From assembly GCF_030269125.1 (NCBI RefSeq), contig NZ_BSSM01000012.1, positions 1 to 64,000 on the forward strand: a DNA stretch of 64,000 nucleotides, written 5' to 3'. The DNA is from Streptomyces hygroscopicus subsp. hygroscopicus. Lineage in GTDB: Bacteria; Actinomycetota; Actinomycetes; Streptomycetales; Streptomycetaceae. A model generated the notes under the pieces. The model was given only the letters and a program-made list of their open reading frames with translations, ran no database searches and was not told where the DNA came from. A program made the translations under genes and the position numbers. Below are positions 43,420-51,840 of this stretch, piece after piece (positions within the stretch are counted from its first letter, which is position 1; each line of letters starts with the position of its first letter).

Positions 43420-44139
43420 ATGCGCGTCGTCTCCCTCGTGCCCTCGCTCACCGAGGCCGTCGCCGAGACGCTGCCCGGAGCGCTCGTCGGGGCCACGGAC
43501 TGGTGCGGCCGGCCGGAGGACCTGGACGTCGTCCGGATCGGCGGGACCAAGAATCCCAAGGTCGAGCGCATCGTCGAGTTGGCGCCCGACCTGGTGATCG
43601 CCAATGAGGAGGAGAACCGCGTCCCGGACCTCGACGCGCTGCGTGCGGCCGGCCTCGGGGTTCTGGTGACCGAGGTGCGGACCGTGCCCCAGGCGTTCAC
43701 GGAGCTGGCGCGGGTGCTGGACGCGTGCGGGGCGCCGGGGCGGCCGGGCTGGCTGCGGGAGGCGGAGGCCGCCTGGGGCGCGCTGCCGGAGCCGGCGCGG
43801 CGCCGGACGGCGGTCGTACCGATCTGGCGCAGGCCCTGGATGGTCGTCGGCCGGGACACGTTCGCCGGTGATGTGCTGGCCCGCCTGGGCGTCGACCATC
43901 TGTACGCCGCTCATCCCGAGCGCTACCCCCGCGTACCCCTGGAGGAGCTGCGAGCCGCCGAGCCGGACCTGGTGGTGCTCCCGGACGAGCCCTACCGCTT
44001 CACCGCCGACGACGGCCCAGAGGCCTTCCCCGGTCTCGACTGCGCGCTGGTCAGCGGGCGGTACCTGACGTGGTACGGACCGTCTCTGGCGCGGGCGCCG
44101 CGGGTCCTGGCCGAGGCCCTGCGAGCAGCTCACCGCTGA
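43420..44139 (+). CDS. Helical-backbone metal-chelate binding protein (BtuF-like, no signal peptide)
   Basis: 239 residues. MRVVSLVPSLTEAVAETLPG and ATDWCGRPEDLDVVRIGGTK are the start of a BtuF/FhuD-type fold; LAPDLVIANEEENR and VPIWRRPWMVVGRDTFAGDV follow. No signal peptide or lipobox, so a cytosolic version of this usually exported family. A 7-bp hairpin (43382-43398) lies just before it. Ligand (cobalamin or another chelate) unknown. Confidence 0.87.
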   Translation: MRVVSLVPSLTEAVAETLPGALVGATDWCGRPEDLDVVRIGGTKNPKVERIVELAPDLVIANEEENRVPDLDALRAAGLGVLVTEVRTVPQAFTELARVLDACGAPGRPGWLREAEAAWGALPEPARRRTAVVPIWRRPWMVVGRDTFAGDVLARLGVDHLYAAHPERYPRVPLEELRAAEPDLVVLPDEPYRFTADDGPEAFPGLDCALVSGRYLTWYGPSLARAPRVLAEALRAAHR

Positions 44140-45229
44140 GCAGCCCGCGCGCGGTGCCGGTCGCCGCCGCGAGCCAGGCCGCGACCAGCAGGACGTACAG
44201 CGCGACGGCCAGGGTCTGGTAGGCGGTGAGGGACGTGTGCCGGGCGAGGGCGGCCGCGCCGGTGACGCAGGTGCCCACCGGGAAGGTGGCGCCCCACCAG
44301 GTCATCGCGAACCCCATGCCCTGCCGCCGGGCCCGGACCAGGTGCGCCACGGACAGCGCCAGCCACATCAGCGCGAAGCCCATCACGGGCACGCCGTAGA
44401 GCACCGAGAACAGGGCGAGTCCGTGCGCGGAGGAGCTGGGCACGACGCCGGGCGCGGCGTTCGCGATCGAGCCGACGGCGGTGGTGGACTGCCCGAGCGG
44501 GCCGAGGACCAGGAACAGGGTCGGGGTGAGGGCCAGCGGCAGCGGGCCCGAGGTGATCAGCCGGCCGAGGACCAGCGGCAGCATCAGCAGCGTGGCGAAC
44601 AGGCTCAGACCGAACATCGCCAGACAGGCCAGCAGCAGGGTCTCCCGGGGCTGGCCGGGCGGCAGGTGCGGCACGAGCAGCGGGCCGAGCGCGGCCGACA
44701 CCATCGGGGCGACCAGAGGCAGCAGCCAGACGGGGGAGGCCTGGGAGGGGTCGATGCGGTGCCGTACGGACATCAGGTACGGCACGGCCACGGCCGCCCA
44801 CAGCCCGATCGCCGTCCCGGCCGTGTACAGGACGGTGTCCAGGGCGACGGCCGCCTGCGTGCCGAGCCAGTCGTGCCCCGCGGTCAGCGCGCCGCCGCCC
44901 ACGGCCAGCAGGGCCATGGAGAGGCAGCCGTAGAACGGGGCCATCGCCGGGTCGAGGAGGTGGGCGCGGGCCTGGTCGCGGTGGTGGACCCAGTGCAGGG
45001 TGCGGGCCGCCAGCAGGGTCACCAGCATCAGCAGCGACAGCACCCAGACCGCCGCGAGGATCGTGTGCGCCCCGGCCGGCAGGTCCACCGGCAGCGTGAT
45101 GCCGGCGGTGCCGACGGCGGCGGTGCCCATGACGGAGGCGTACCAGTTGGGCCCGAGGTGGCGGACCAGGGCGGCGCGGGGCGCGCGCGTGGCGGGGAGC
45201 GGCGGGGCAGCGATGACCATGGCACCCAC
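44051..45229 (-). CDS. TDT-family (TehA/Mae1/SLAC1-type) transporter
   Basis: 392 residues, ten hydrophobic helices. LGPNWYASVMGTAAVGTAGI is the typical first helix, and MAPFYGCLSMALLAVGGGAL, MTWWGATFPVGTCVTGAAAL the later conserved ones. The family moves organic anions, sulfite or tellurite. Its 3' end overlaps the convergent metal-chelate gene by 89 bp. Start GTG 45229 (GGAGG 4 nt upstream) or ATG 45220. Divergent from a LysR-type regulator that probably controls it. Confidence 0.9.
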   Translation of the reverse strand: MGAMVIAAPPLPATRAPRAALVRHLGPNWYASVMGTAAVGTAGITLPVDLPAGAHTILAAVWVLSLLMLVTLLAARTLHWVHHRDQARAHLLDPAMAPFYGCLSMALLAVGGGALTAGHDWLGTQAAVALDTVLYTAGTAIGLWAAVAVPYLMSVRHRIDPSQASPVWLLPLVAPMVSAALGPLLVPHLPPGQPRETLLLACLAMFGLSLFATLLMLPLVLGRLITSGPLPLALTPTLFLVLGPLGQSTTAVGSIANAAPGVVPSSSAHGLALFSVLYGVPVMGFALMWLALSVAHLVRARRQGMGFAMTWWGATFPVGTCVTGAAALARHTSLTAYQTLAVALYVLLVAAWLAAATGTARGLLSGELLAGPRPGPAAPAPETVRTTSGTAR

Positions 45230-45277
45230 CGTGCCTCCGGGTATCGGTCCTGACCAGGGAGTTCCCCTCTATGAGGG

Positions 45278-45294
45278 CATAAGCTGGTCTTATG
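45278..45294. promoter_or_regulatory. Palindromic LysR-type site over the regulator start
   Basis: CATAAG-CTGGT-CTTATG, a perfect 6-5-6 palindrome with the T-N11-A spacing of LysR binding sites. It includes the ATG of the LysR gene and lies 48 bp from the divergent TDT gene. Confidence 0.6.
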
Positions 45295-46224
45295 AGTGAG
45301 ACGGAGGGGTCCCGGGAGCAGGGCGAGGGCACGGAGTCGTTGGCGCACCGGGTGCCGGATCTGGCGGCGTTGGAGCTGTTGCTGGCGGTGGCGCGGCTCG
45401 GGAGTCTCGGGGCGGCGGCGCGGGAGGTCGGGATCACGCAGCCGGCGGCCAGCAGCCGTGTGCGGTCCATGGAGCGGCAGCTCGGGGTGGCCCTGGTGGA
45501 CCGTTCGCCGCGCGGGTCCCGGCTCACCGACGCTGGCGTGCTGGTGACGGACTGGGCGCGGCGGGTGGTGGAGGCGGCGGCGGCGTTCGACGCGGGGGCG
45601 CGGGCGTTGCGGGACCGGCGGGACTCGCGGCTGCGGGTCGCCGCGAGCATGACCATAGCCGAGTACCTGCTGCCGGGCTGGCTGCTCGCGTTGCACGCCG
45701 AGCGCCCCGACACGGCGGTGTCGCTGCTGGCCGGGAACTCGGCGAAGGTGGCGGAGCTGCTGCTCGGCGGGGACGCGGATCTCGGGTTCGTGGAGGGGCT
45801 CGCGGTGCCGAAGGGGCTGGACGCGGTGGTGATCGGGCACGACCGGCTGATCGTCGTGACGGCGCCGGGGCATCCCTGGGCGCGGCGCAGGCGGCCCGTG
45901 TCGCCGAAGGAGCTGGCCGGGACGCCGCTGATCCTGCGGGAGCGGGGGTCGGGGACGCGGCAGGTCCTCGACGCGGCGCTCGGGGGGCTGGCCCGGCCGC
46001 TGATCGAGCTGTCCTCGACGACGGCGGTGAAGGCGTCGGCGGTCAGCGGGGCCGGGCCGTCGGTGCTGAGTGAACTGGCGGTGCGGGAGGAACTCGCCCT
46101 GCGGCGCCTGGTCGCTGTTCCGGTGGACGGCGTCTCGCTGCGGCGGGACCTGCGGGCGGTGTGGCCGACCGGGCACCGGCCGACGGGCCCGGCGCGGGAC
46201 CTGTTGTCCCTGACGCGGGCCTGA
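45292..46224 (+). CDS. LysR-family transcriptional regulator
   Basis: 310 residues. Helix-turn-helix near the N-terminus (LELLLAVARLGSLGAAAREV, GITQPAASSRVRSMERQLG), then the two-lobed effector domain (LRVAASMTIAEYLLPGWLLA onward), CysB/CbbR-like. ATG 45292 lies inside a palindrome, which implies autoregulation. Divergent from the TDT anion transporter, hence the likely target. Confidence 0.94.
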   Translation: MSETEGSREQGEGTESLAHRVPDLAALELLLAVARLGSLGAAAREVGITQPAASSRVRSMERQLGVALVDRSPRGSRLTDAGVLVTDWARRVVEAAAAFDAGARALRDRRDSRLRVAASMTIAEYLLPGWLLALHAERPDTAVSLLAGNSAKVAELLLGGDADLGFVEGLAVPKGLDAVVIGHDRLIVVTAPGHPWARRRRPVSPKELAGTPLILRERGSGTRQVLDAALGGLARPLIELSSTTAVKASAVSGAGPSVLSELAVREELALRRLVAVPVDGVSLRRDLRAVWPTGHRPTGPARDLLSLTRA

Positions 46225-46243
46225 GCCGCGGCGGGCGGCGCCG

Positions 46244-46616
46244 CGCGGGCCGGGGCACCGCGGTTCGCGGGGGCGGCGGGGAGCTGTGGGACGAGCGGCA
46301 TGGGGCCCGTAGTCGTCGATCGGACCCGGTTCCGGCGGTGCCTCGCGTCGACTTGCCGTCACTACCGGGTCCTGCCTCACTCGTGGGTCCGCGTGGGCCG
46401 GGGCACCGCGGTTCCCGACGAGCGGCACGTGGGCCGCAGCCGTCCACCGGACCCGGACCCGGTTCCGGCGGTGCCTCGCGTCGACTTGCAGTCACTACCG
46501 GGTCCTGCCTCACCCGTGGGTCCGCGTGGGCCGGGGCACCGCGGTTCCCGACGAGCGGCACGTGGGCCGCAGCCGTCCACCGGACCCGGACCCGGTTCCG
46601 GCGGTGCCTCGCGTCA
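46244..46616. repeat. 133-bp tandem repeat between convergent genes
   Basis: Two nearly perfect 133-bp units (anchor GGTTCCGGCGGTGCCTCGCG at 46328, 46461 and 46594; units differ at 2 positions), preceded by a degenerate, slightly shorter copy from 46244. The array runs to the stop codon of the gamma-glutamyl hydrolase gene; the last copy's TCA is that stop. 133 is not divisible by 3 and no frame stays open with good codon use, so the array is non-coding. Confidence 0.9.
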
Positions 46617-47300
46617 ACTCGCCGCCATCACCAGGCCCTCCATCACCCGCAGGTCCTTCCCCATCTCCGGATGCCACTGCACCCCCACCACCCAGCCCTG
46701 CTCGGCCGGCAACTCCACCGCCTCCACCGTGCCGTCCTCCGCGTGGGCGGAGGGTATGAGGTCGCGACCGAGGCGGGACACGCACTGGTGGTGGTAGGTG
46801 GGGACGGAGGTGGCCTCGGGGACGAGGGAGGCGTACCGGGTGCCCGGGACCGGCTTCACCGGGTGCGTGCCGAAGACGCCGACCACCTCCGCGTGGCCCT
46901 CCATGTGCTGGACCAGCGTCCCGCCGAGGGCCACGTTCAGGAGCTGCATGCCCCGGCAGATCCCCAGCAGCGGCGTGCCGGAGGCCAGCGCGGCGTCGAT
47001 CAGGGCGAGTTCCCAGGCGTCGCGCGCCGGGGCCGGGGGGCCCGTGCGGGCGTCGCGGTCGGCGCCGTAGTGCACCGGGTCCACGTCCGGGCCACCCGCG
47101 ACGACGAGGCCGTCGAGCCGGGCGACCGCCGCCGCGGCCAGCTCGGGCCCGTCCGGCGGCAGCATGCACGCGAGCCCTCCGGCCCGCTGCACCAGCCGTG
47201 GGTACGCGGCCGGCAGCAGCGCGGCGTCCAGCTCCCAGACCCCCCACCGGGTCCCGGCCTCCAGATACGTGCTCACGCCGATCAACGGCCGTTCGCTCAC
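46614..47300 (-). CDS. Class I glutamine amidotransferase-like gamma-glutamyl hydrolase
   Basis: 228 residues of the PuuD/gamma-glutamyl-GABA hydrolase family. Nucleophile Cys in PLLGICRGMQLLNVALGG, His/Glu in VQWHPEMG, and LVVAGGPDVDPVHYG. GTG 47300 has GGAGGG upstream. It removes the glutamate from a gamma-glutamylated amine or acid. Next to a GntR/FCD regulator and a glutamine synthetase-like ligase, it closes a gamma-glutamylation cycle. Its 3' end reaches into the 133-bp repeat array. Confidence 0.92.
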   Translation of the reverse strand: MSERPLIGVSTYLEAGTRWGVWELDAALLPAAYPRLVQRAGGLACMLPPDGPELAAAAVARLDGLVVAGGPDVDPVHYGADRDARTGPPAPARDAWELALIDAALASGTPLLGICRGMQLLNVALGGTLVQHMEGHAEVVGVFGTHPVKPVPGTRYASLVPEATSVPTYHHQCVSRLGRDLIPSAHAEDGTVEAVELPAEQGWVVGVQWHPEMGKDLRVMEGLVMAAS

Positions 47301-47310
47301 TCCACCCTCC

Positions 47311-47372
47311 CAGAACTCGCAGAACTCGCAGAACTCGCAGAACTCCGGAAACTCCCGGAACTCCCGGCAATC
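47311..47372. repeat. 9-bp tandem repeats upstream of the hydrolase gene
   Basis: Four copies of CAGAACTC(G/C) in 9-bp steps from 47311, followed by three degenerate copies. They separate the candidate operator (47372-47397) from the hydrolase start, so copy number would change their distance. Confidence 0.85.
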
Positions 47373-47397
47373 AAAAGGTTTACGGAGATACCTTTGC
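47372..47397. promoter_or_regulatory. Candidate operator of the FCD regulator (site 1)
   Basis: AAAGGT-N10-ACCTTT inverted repeat between the regulator stop and the hydrolase start. It matches the site at 48166-48189 at 15 of 24 positions, including GGTT and ATACCTT. Confidence 0.5.
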
Positions 47398-47406
47398 AGA
47401 GGCCGC

Positions 47407-48144
47407 TCATGTCAGGAAGCCCCGCAGCAGTGCCGCCGTCCCCGCGCAGTGCTCCCGCATCATCTCCCGCGCGCCGTCCGCGTCCCCGTCGAGCACCGCC
47501 TCCACCAGCGCGGTGTGCTGCCGCTGGGAGTGTTCGAGGTTGCGCACCAACAGCGGGATGCAGTCCAGCAGCTCGTTGACCGTGGCCCGCACCGCCGCGT
47601 ACTGCGCGGTCAGGGTGGGCGAGCCGCACAGCTCGGCCAGGGTCAGATGCAGGAGCGTGTCCAGGCGCCGGTAGTCGGCGAGCGGCGCGTCGTGCGTGTC
47701 GGCCAGCGCCTCCCGGAGCCGCTGTGCCTGCTCGTCCGTGAGCCCGTGCGCCGCGCACAGCCCCGCCGCCCCCACCTCCAGCACCTCGCGGAAGCGCAGC
47801 ACGTCCTCGACGTCCACCTCGGCGATCCGCCGCCGCAGCTCGTCCTCGCCGCCGGCGTCCGCTCGCGGCAGCACGAACGTTCCGCCGTACCGTCCGCGCC
47901 GCGCCTCCACCAGGCCCTGGTCCTGGAGGACCTTCAGCACCTCGCGCAGCGTCACCCGGCTGATCCCCAGCCGCTCCGCCAGCTCCCGCTCCGCGGGCAG
48001 CCGTTCGCCGCCCGGCACCAGGCCGAGCCGGACCACCTGGAGGATCTGTTCCAGGGCCTCCTCGAAGCCGTTGCCCGCGCGCACCGGCCGCAGCACCGGC
48101 GCGAGCCGGTCGCCCACCCCGTGCGACTCCGTGTGAGACGACAT
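47407..48144 (-). CDS. GntR-family regulator, FCD subfamily
   Basis: 245 residues. Winged helix (LGLVPGGERLPAERELAERL, GISRVTLREVLKVLQDQGLV), then an all-helical FCD domain with metal-binding residues (FREVLEVGAAGLCAAHG, DTLLHLTLAELCGSP, HTALVEAVLDGD). ATG 48144 has AGGGGG upstream. Divergent from the ligase operon, and the hydrolase gene follows downstream. Corresponds by position to the regulator next to glnA4 in S. coelicolor. Likely represses both sides until a gamma-glutamylated amine or the amine itself is present. Confidence 0.93.
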   Translation of the reverse strand: MSSHTESHGVGDRLAPVLRPVRAGNGFEEALEQILQVVRLGLVPGGERLPAERELAERLGISRVTLREVLKVLQDQGLVEARRGRYGGTFVLPRADAGGEDELRRRIAEVDVEDVLRFREVLEVGAAGLCAAHGLTDEQAQRLREALADTHDAPLADYRRLDTLLHLTLAELCGSPTLTAQYAAVRATVNELLDCIPLLVRNLEHSQRQHTALVEAVLDGDADGAREMMREHCAGTAALLRGFLT

Positions 48145-48165
48145 CCGCCGCACCCCCTTCCCAAG

Positions 48166-48189
48166 CAATGGTTCCCCGCAATACCTTAT
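48166..48189. promoter_or_regulatory. Candidate operator of the FCD regulator (site 2)
   Basis: AATGGT-N10-ACCTTA between the divergent regulator and ligase starts, similar to site 1 at 47372-47397 with the same 10-nt spacer. Confidence 0.5.
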
Positions 48190-48238
48190 GGCTCCCGGCC
48201 CGGCCGAAGAAGCGCGAAGGCGCCCAAGGAGGCTTTCC

Positions 48239-49597
48239 GTGGCAGACCGCACAGCCCCGCTTCCCGTCGAGGAACTCCACGCGCTCGTGGCGAGCGGTGA
48301 GATCGACACTGTCGTCCTGGCGTTCCCCGACATGCAAGGGCGCCTGCAGGGCAAGCGGTTCGCCGCTCGCTTCTTCCTCGACGAGGTCCTGGAACACGGC
48401 ACCGAGGGCTGCACCTACCTGCTCGCCGTCGACACCGAGATGAACACCGTCGACGGCTACGCCATGTCCTCCTGGGAGCGCGGTTACGGCGACTTCGCCA
48501 TGCGTCCCGACCTCGCCACCCTGCGCCGCATCCCCTGGCACCCCGGCACCGCCCTGCTCGTCGCCGACCTCGCCTGGGACGACGGCACCCCGGTCGTCGC
48601 CGCCCCGCGGCAGATCCTGCGCCGCCAGCTCGACCGGCTCGCCGAACTCGGCTACACCGCCCAGGTCGGCACCGAGCTGGAGTTCATCGTCTTCAAGGAC
48701 AGCTACGAGCAGGCGTGGGACGCGGGGTACCGGGGGCTGACCCCGGCCAACCAGTACAACATCGACTACTCGATCCTCGGCACCGGCCGCATCGAGCCCC
48801 TGCTGCGCCGCCTGCGCAACGACATGGCGGGCGCCGGCCTCACCGTCGAGTCCGCCAAGGGCGAGTGCAACCCCGGCCAGCACGAGATCGTCTTCCGTTA
48901 CGACGAGGCCCTCACCACCTGCGACCAGCACGCCCTGTACAAGACGGGCGCCAAGGAGATCGCCGCCCAGGAGGGCGTCTCGATCACCTTCATGGCCAAG
49001 TACAACGAGCGCGAGGGCAACTCCTGCCACATCCATCTCTCGCTCACCGACGCCGACGGCACCAACGCCATGGCCGGGCCCGACGGGATGTCCGAGGTGA
49101 TGCGGCACTTCCTCGCCGGACAGCTCGCCGCCCTGCGCGACTTCTCCCTGCTGTACGCCCCGAACATCAACTCCTACAAGCGGTTCCAGCAGGGCTCCTT
49201 CGCCCCCACCGCCGTCGCCTGGGGCCACGACAACCGCACCTGCGCCCTGCGCGTGGTCGGCCACGGCCGCTCCACGCGCTTCGAGAACCGGCTCCCGGGC
49301 GGCGACGTCAACCCCTACCTCGCGGTCGCCGGACTGGTCGCCGCGGGCCTGTACGGCATCGAGCACGAGCTCGAACTCCCCGAGCCCTGCCCCGGCAACG
49401 CCTACACCGCGGGCTTCGAGCACGTCCCCGCCACCCTGCGCGAGGCCGCCGAGCTGTGGGAGAACAGCCCGATCGCCAAGGCCGCCTTCGGCGACGAGGT
49501 CGTGGCCCACTACCGCAACATGGCCCGCGTGGAGCTGGGGGCCTTCGACGCCGCGGTCACCGACTGGGAGCTGCGCCGCTCCTTCGAACGCCTGTGA
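48239..49597 (+). CDS. glnA4: Glutamine synthetase-like gamma-glutamylamide ligase
   Basis: 452 residues. Glutamine synthetase fold: beta-grasp N-terminus (VVLAFPDMQGRLQGKRF), EYx metal site as GTELEFIVF, KGECNPGQHEIVFRYDEAL, GNSCHIHLSL, NRTCALRVVG and RFENRLPGGDVNPYLA. Differences from GlnA around the ammonium pocket and its company (gamma-glutamyl hydrolase, aldehyde dehydrogenase) point to an amine substrate. The equivalent S. coelicolor gene, SCO1613/GlnA4, was reported as gamma-glutamylethanolamide synthetase. GTG 48239 has AAGGAGG 6 nt upstream; ATG 48188 falls inside the operator region. Confidence 0.88.
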   Translation: MADRTAPLPVEELHALVASGEIDTVVLAFPDMQGRLQGKRFAARFFLDEVLEHGTEGCTYLLAVDTEMNTVDGYAMSSWERGYGDFAMRPDLATLRRIPWHPGTALLVADLAWDDGTPVVAAPRQILRRQLDRLAELGYTAQVGTELEFIVFKDSYEQAWDAGYRGLTPANQYNIDYSILGTGRIEPLLRRLRNDMAGAGLTVESAKGECNPGQHEIVFRYDEALTTCDQHALYKTGAKEIAAQEGVSITFMAKYNEREGNSCHIHLSLTDADGTNAMAGPDGMSEVMRHFLAGQLAALRDFSLLYAPNINSYKRFQQGSFAPTAVAWGHDNRTCALRVVGHGRSTRFENRLPGGDVNPYLAVAGLVAAGLYGIEHELELPEPCPGNAYTAGFEHVPATLREAAELWENSPIAKAAFGDEVVAHYRNMARVELGAFDAAVTDWELRRSFERL

Positions 49598-49643
49598 GCA
49601 CACCCGCATCCCGCCGGTCCGCACGCCCGTGAAAGGTCGATCC

Positions 49644-51017
49644 GTGTCCGACTCAGACGAGTTGAAGGTCCTCAACCCCGCGACGGAGGAGATCGTCGCC
49701 ACCGTCCCCGCCGCCACCGCGGAGGACGTCGACGCCGCCGTCCTACGGGCCGCCCGCGCCCAGAGCCGGTGGGCCGCGCTCGCCCCCGCCGACCGGGCCC
49801 GGCTGCTGCGCCGCTTCGCCGACACCGTCGACGCGCACCTGGAGGAACTCGCCCGCCTGGAGGTCCGCGAGGCCGGGCACACCCTCGGCAACGCCCGCTG
49901 GGAGGCCGGCAACGCCCGGGATCTGCTCCAGTACGCGGCCGGCGGCGCCGAACGCCTGCTCGGCCGGCAGATCCCGGTCCCCGGCGGCTGGAACGTCACC
50001 TTCCAGGAACCCCTGGGCGTCATCGGCGTGATCGCCCCCTGGAACTTCCCCATGCCGATCGCCGCCTGGGGCTCCTTCCCGGCGCTCGCCGCGGGCAACG
50101 CCGTCGTCCTCAAACCCGCCGAGACCACCCCGCTCACCGCGCTGCGCCTGGCCGGACTCGCCCTGGAGGCGGGCCTGCCCGAGCACCTCTTCCAGGTGCT
50201 GCCGGGCCACGGCCACACGGCCGGACGCGCCCTGGTGGACCACCCGGACGTCGCCAAGATCGTGTTCACCGGGTCCACCCGCACCGGGCGCGAGATCATG
50301 GAGCGCTGCGCCCGGCTGGTCAAGCCGGTCACCCTGGAACTCGGCGGCAAGAGCCCCAACGTGGTCTTCGCCGACGCCGACCTGAAGAGCGCCCTCGACC
50401 CCTTCTCCTTCCTGGACAACGCGGGCCAGGACTGCTGCGCCCGCACCCGCGTCCTCGTCCAGGAGACGGTCCTCGACGAGGCGCGCGAGCTGCTCGCCGA
50501 CGCGCTCGCCGCCGTGGTCGTGGGCGACCCGGCCGACGAGAAGACGCAGATGGGACCGCTGATCTCGGCGGCGCAGCGGGACCGCGTACGGTCGTACGTC
50601 CCCGACGGCGCCCCCGCCCTGCGCGGCAGCGCCCCCGACGGTCCCGGCTTCTGGTTCCCGCCGACCGTCCTGACGGGGGAGCGGCACGACGGCCCGGCCG
50701 CCCGGGAGGAGATCTTCGGACCCGTCGCCGTCCTGCTGCCCTTCAGCGACGAACAGGACGCCGTCCGCCTCGCCAACGACACCCCCTACGGACTGTCCGG
50801 CTCGATCTGGACCCGCGACCTCGGCCGCGCCCTGCGCGTCTCCGGTGGCGTCCGCGCGGGCAACCTGTCCGTCAACTCCCATTCCAGCGTCCGCTACTGG
50901 ACCCCGTTCGGCGGCTACAAGCAGTCCGGCATCGGCCGGGAACTCGGCCCCGACGCCCTGACCGCCTTCACCGAAACCAAGAACGTCTTCATCAGCTCGG
51001 AGGGCCCCGCACAGTGA
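49644..51017 (+). CDS. NAD(P)-dependent aldehyde dehydrogenase
   Basis: 457 residues. APWNFPMPIAAWGSFPALAA (motif), KPAETTPLTALRLAGLALEA, FTGSTRTGREIM, catalytic Glu in LELGGKSPNVVF, catalytic Cys in NAGQDCCARTRVLV, EEIFGPV. Likely oxidises the aldehyde derived from a gamma-glutamylated amine. GTG 49644 (AAAGG 7 nt upstream) preferred over 49629. Follows the ligase by 46 nt and overlaps the SDR start by 4 nt. Confidence 0.94.
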   Translation: MSDSDELKVLNPATEEIVATVPAATAEDVDAAVLRAARAQSRWAALAPADRARLLRRFADTVDAHLEELARLEVREAGHTLGNARWEAGNARDLLQYAAGGAERLLGRQIPVPGGWNVTFQEPLGVIGVIAPWNFPMPIAAWGSFPALAAGNAVVLKPAETTPLTALRLAGLALEAGLPEHLFQVLPGHGHTAGRALVDHPDVAKIVFTGSTRTGREIMERCARLVKPVTLELGGKSPNVVFADADLKSALDPFSFLDNAGQDCCARTRVLVQETVLDEARELLADALAAVVVGDPADEKTQMGPLISAAQRDRVRSYVPDGAPALRGSAPDGPGFWFPPTVLTGERHDGPAAREEIFGPVAVLLPFSDEQDAVRLANDTPYGLSGSIWTRDLGRALRVSGGVRAGNLSVNSHSSVRYWTPFGGYKQSGIGRELGPDALTAFTETKNVFISSEGPAQ

Positions 51018-51796
51018 CCGACAACAGTGTTTGCCGCCGCCTCGTCGGCCGTACCGCCGTCGTGACCGGAGCCGGCAGCGGCATCGGCCTCGCCACCGCC
51101 CGCCGCCTCGCGGCCGAGGGTGCCCACGTCGTCTGCGCGGACGTGGACGAGGTCCGCGGCAAGGCCGCCGCCGACGAGGTGGGCGGGCTCTTCGTCGAGG
51201 TCGACGTCACCGACCCGGAGCAGGTCGAGGCGCTGTTCAGGACGGCGTACGACACCTACGGCAGCGTCGACGTGGCCTTCAACAACGCGGGCATCTCCCC
51301 GCCCGACGACGACTCCATCCTGGAGACCGGCCTGGAGGCATGGAAACGCGTCCAGGAGGTCAACCTCACCTCCGTGTACCTGTGCTGCAAGGCCGCGATC
51401 CCGTACATGCGGCGCCAGGGCAAGGGCTCCATCATCAACACCGCGTCCTTCGTGGCCCGGATGGGCGCCGCCACCTCCCAGATCTCGTACACCGCGTCGA
51501 AGGGCGGCGTCCTCGCGATGTCCCGCGAACTCGGCGTGCAGTTCGCCCGGGAGGGCATCCGGGTCAACGCGCTGTGCCCCGGGCCGGTCAACACCCCGCT
51601 GCTCCAGGAGCTGTTCGCCAAGGACCCGGAGCGGGCCGCGCGACGGCTCGTGCACATCCCGGTGGGCCGGTTCGCCGAGGCCGAGGAGATCGCCGCCGCC
51701 GTCGCCTTCCTGGCCAGCGACGACTCCTCCTTCGTCAACGCCACCGACTTCCTGGTGGACGGGGGCATCGCGGGCGCGTACGTGACGCCCCAGTAG
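51014..51796 (+). CDS. Short-chain dehydrogenase/reductase
   Basis: 260 residues. Rossmann TGAGSGIG, NNAGIS, catalytic Ser in INTASFVARM and YTASK (Tyr and Lys). The GTGA overlap with the aldehyde dehydrogenase gene shows one operon. Probably oxidises the hydroxyl of a gamma-glutamylated amino alcohol to the aldehyde used by its neighbour, or acts on the product; the order of steps is inference. Confidence 0.94.
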   Translation: MTDNSVCRRLVGRTAVVTGAGSGIGLATARRLAAEGAHVVCADVDEVRGKAAADEVGGLFVEVDVTDPEQVEALFRTAYDTYGSVDVAFNNAGISPPDDDSILETGLEAWKRVQEVNLTSVYLCCKAAIPYMRRQGKGSIINTASFVARMGAATSQISYTASKGGVLAMSRELGVQFAREGIRVNALCPGPVNTPLLQELFAKDPERAARRLVHIPVGRFAEAEEIAAAVAFLASDDSSFVNATDFLVDGGIAGAYVTPQ

Positions 51797-51840
51797 GCCC
51801 CCGGCCACCGAGTCCCCGGGCGCCCGGAGCCCCGGAGTCC

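Noticed and set aside
46161..47579. Long open frame through the 133-bp repeats
   Set aside because: It is an antisense shadow of the hydrolase gene; the repeat period shifts frame each copy.
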